From Draconibacterium sp. (lineage in GTDB: Bacteria; Bacteroidota; Bacteroidia; Bacteroidales; Prolixibacteraceae): a stretch of DNA of 5,784 nucleotides. Location of the stretch: contig WGCT01000524.1 of assembly GCA_015493625.1 (NCBI GenBank), forward strand, positions 1-5,784, in the 5' to 3' direction. The position numbers and the translations under genes are program-made. Numbering within the stretch: the stretch's first letter is position 1; every line of letters begins with the position of its first letter. Shown here piece by piece: positions 4,232 to 5,784 of this stretch. Below the pieces are notes generated by a model. That model was not told the DNA's origin and ran no database searches. It saw only the letters and a list, made by a program, of their open reading frames with translations.

Positions 4232-5784
4232 ATGAAGACAAAGCAAACAACACAACAATGCAAACGAGACTCAAACCATTCAACTTTTCGTGAAATTTGG
4301 CAAAATTATTTTTGTTCACAACAAAGCAAAAAACTGTGTGGGTTGAGTATCGTTACAGTAAGCATCACCCTTTTTCTCCTAATCGGATTTAACACCACAC
4401 TATTGGCTCAAAAAAAATCAGAATTCCCGCCAATTACTCCTTATTGGGCATTGGGACATATAGTATGGGAAGATAATCTCAACACGCAATCTTCAGCAGA
4501 TTCATTGGTTCAGGGATATATAAATCACCAGATACCTGTTGATGGGATAATTATCGACAGTCCGTGGGAATTGCATTATAACGATTTTATTTGGGACAAA
4601 ACAAAATATCCTGCCCCCGAAAAAATGCTTGCCAACTTTAACAGTAAAAATATACACACTCTTTTATGGCTCACCGGAAATACCAATTTAACAGCCGTCG
4701 ATATTCCGGGGCAAAAAGCTCCGAACTTCGATTATGCCATAAAAAACAATTATGTAATTACCGTTAACGACAGTGCTGTTTTTTCGTGGTGGAAAGGACG
4801 AGGAGTCTTTATCGACTTTACAAACCCTGAAGCGGTTAAATGGTGGAACAAGCAACTCGATAACGTTTTTATTCCCGGAGTTTACGGATGGAAGGTCGAT
4901 AATTTCCAATTGCCCAAAGGAGTAGATTCATTAAAATCGTCGATTGGTATGCTAAGCGAACGCGATTTTAAAAAATACTACTACAATAGTATGTACGATT
5001 ACACCATAAAGCGAAATCGAGAAGGAATTATTATTGCACGTCCCTACTCTTATCAAGGTGGATTTAATGCAATACCATCAAAATTAAGTGTGGGTTGGTG
5101 TGGCGATTTTTCGGGAGACTGGAAAGGATTAAAACATCAAATTAGCAACATCTACACGTCGGCAAAAACCGGGTACGGTGCATTAGCCTGCGAAATTGGA
5201 GGATTTAACGGTGCTGCTGCCAACAAACAACAACTAATTCGCTATTCGCAATTTGCATCGATGGTGGCAACATTAGATAATGGTGGTGCAAATGGTGCAT
5301 TTAAAAATCATTTACCCTGGTTTCACGATTCTGAAACAACCCAAATTTATCGTGATTTAATTCTTATGCACAGAGCAATCAGACCATATATTTTTAGCAG
5401 TTTGGTTGAAAATCATTTAAACGGGAAAACATTAATAAATGAAATTTCGGAGAAACAAGAGAGCCATAAACTGGGAACCGATATTTTCACAAAAGCAATT
5501 ACCTCCGACACAACAGAAGTTTCGTTCCAATTACCAAAAAAGGGAGAATGGTATAACTGGTGGAATGGTAAAAAACAAAATGGCGGTTCTATTATAGCAG
5601 AAGAGTTTCCGTTAAACCGGTTCCCTCTGTATATTTCACACGGAGCAATTCTTCCACTCGATTTTAACGGAATGAATTGCAAAAACTTTAAAACTTACAG
5701 TAAAAAAACAATTATCCTAATTTATGGAATCTCGAATAAAAAAATAGTCTATCACAAGCCCACCGGCGACGGAACAAACTATAC
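4232..5784 (+). CDS. Secreted GH31 family glycoside hydrolase, 3' end missing
   Basis: The open frame gives 517 residues up to the window edge. A 34-residue polar N-terminus precedes a hydrophobic segment (35-58) ending LLAQ, so export to the periplasm or cell surface is likely. The GH31 barrel starts at once with ITPYWALGH (68-76) and GIIIDSPWE (105-113). GWKVDN contains D223, the expected nucleophile. VGWCGDFSGDW contains D292, the expected acid/base. EIGGF (321-325) and NHLPWF (about 359-364) are further family landmarks, and a beta-sandwich begins near 400. The family hydrolyses alpha-linked sugars (glucosides, xylosides, galactosides and others) with retention. Two oddities stand out: the N-terminal beta-sandwich of about 200 residues common in the family is absent, and the nucleophile lies in KVDNF rather than WxDMNE or KTDFGE. 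The linkage specificity is open. It probably works with the upstream cupin. TATATATATAAATG at the start lacks a Shine-Dalgarno. Confidence 0.85.
   Translation, partial: MKTKQTTQQCKRDSNHSTFREIWQNYFCSQQSKKLCGLSIVTVSITLFLLIGFNTTLLAQKKSEFPPITPYWALGHIVWEDNLNTQSSADSLVQGYINHQIPVDGIIIDSPWELHYNDFIWDKTKYPAPEKMLANFNSKNIHTLLWLTGNTNLTAVDIPGQKAPNFDYAIKNNYVITVNDSAVFSWWKGRGVFIDFTNPEAVKWWNKQLDNVFIPGVYGWKVDNFQLPKGVDSLKSSIGMLSERDFKKYYYNSMYDYTIKRNREGIIIARPYSYQGGFNAIPSKLSVGWCGDFSGDWKGLKHQISNIYTSAKTGYGALACEIGGFNGAAANKQQLIRYSQFASMVATLDNGGANGAFKNHLPWFHDSETTQIYRDLILMHRAIRPYIFSSLVENHLNGKTLINEISEKQESHKLGTDIFTKAITSDTTEVSFQLPKKGEWYNWWNGKKQNGGSIIAEEFPLNRFPLYISHGAILPLDFNGMNCKNFKTYSKKTIILIYGISNKKIVYHKPTGDGTNY

Noticed and set aside
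4688..5682. Minus-strand open frames opposite the GH31 gene
   Set aside because: They are short and lack family features. The plus strand carries a continuous GH31 reading frame through both.
1..5784. A template repeat within the window
   Set aside because: I saw no second copy of the 219-342 pattern on either strand. The expected place is beyond the left edge, past avd.

Overview
The window looks like an AT-rich Bacteroidota chromosome segment. The signs are signal peptides ending in 'AQ', A-rich start contexts with little Shine-Dalgarno, TAnnTTTG-type promoter boxes, an IS1380-type insertion sequence and a secreted GH31 glycosidase. Marine or gut Marinilabiliales-like bacteria would fit, but that is inference.

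Left part (1-1020, minus strand). This is the target end of a diversity-generating retroelement (DGR). A secreted protein with a DUF1566/C-type-lectin-like C-terminus (217-1020) ends in a typical DGR variable region. The same strand continues, after a hairpin and a short tandem repeat, into the 5' part of avd (1-164), the accessory protein of the DGR reverse transcriptase. The template repeat (TR) and the reverse transcriptase should lie just beyond the left edge. Adenine-derived codons, an adenine-free 3' tract resembling an IMH (initiation of mutagenic homing) site, and a GAA-loop hairpin downstream of the stop codon all fit this reading.

Middle part (1021-3342). A 129-nt imperfect palindrome (1073-1201) folds only when read from the + strand, because all five of its non-Watson-Crick pairs are G.T. 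It begins 9 nt past the stop codon of a truncated minus-strand gene (1210-1283, probably the C-terminus of a DUF1016/YhcG-type nuclease). A complete IS1380-family element (1284-2964, 1681 bp, one DDE transposase) separates this remnant from the N-terminal 77 codons of a Dam-type adenine methyltransferase (2965-3196, minus strand). The two remnants belong to different genes and no target duplication is visible, so DNA has probably been lost or rearranged at the IS.

Right part (3343-5784, plus strand). A double-cupin protein is followed, after 127 nt, by a secreted GH31 glycoside hydrolase that runs off the right edge. They probably form a small sugar-utilisation locus. A Bacteroidota-type promoter precedes the cupin gene.
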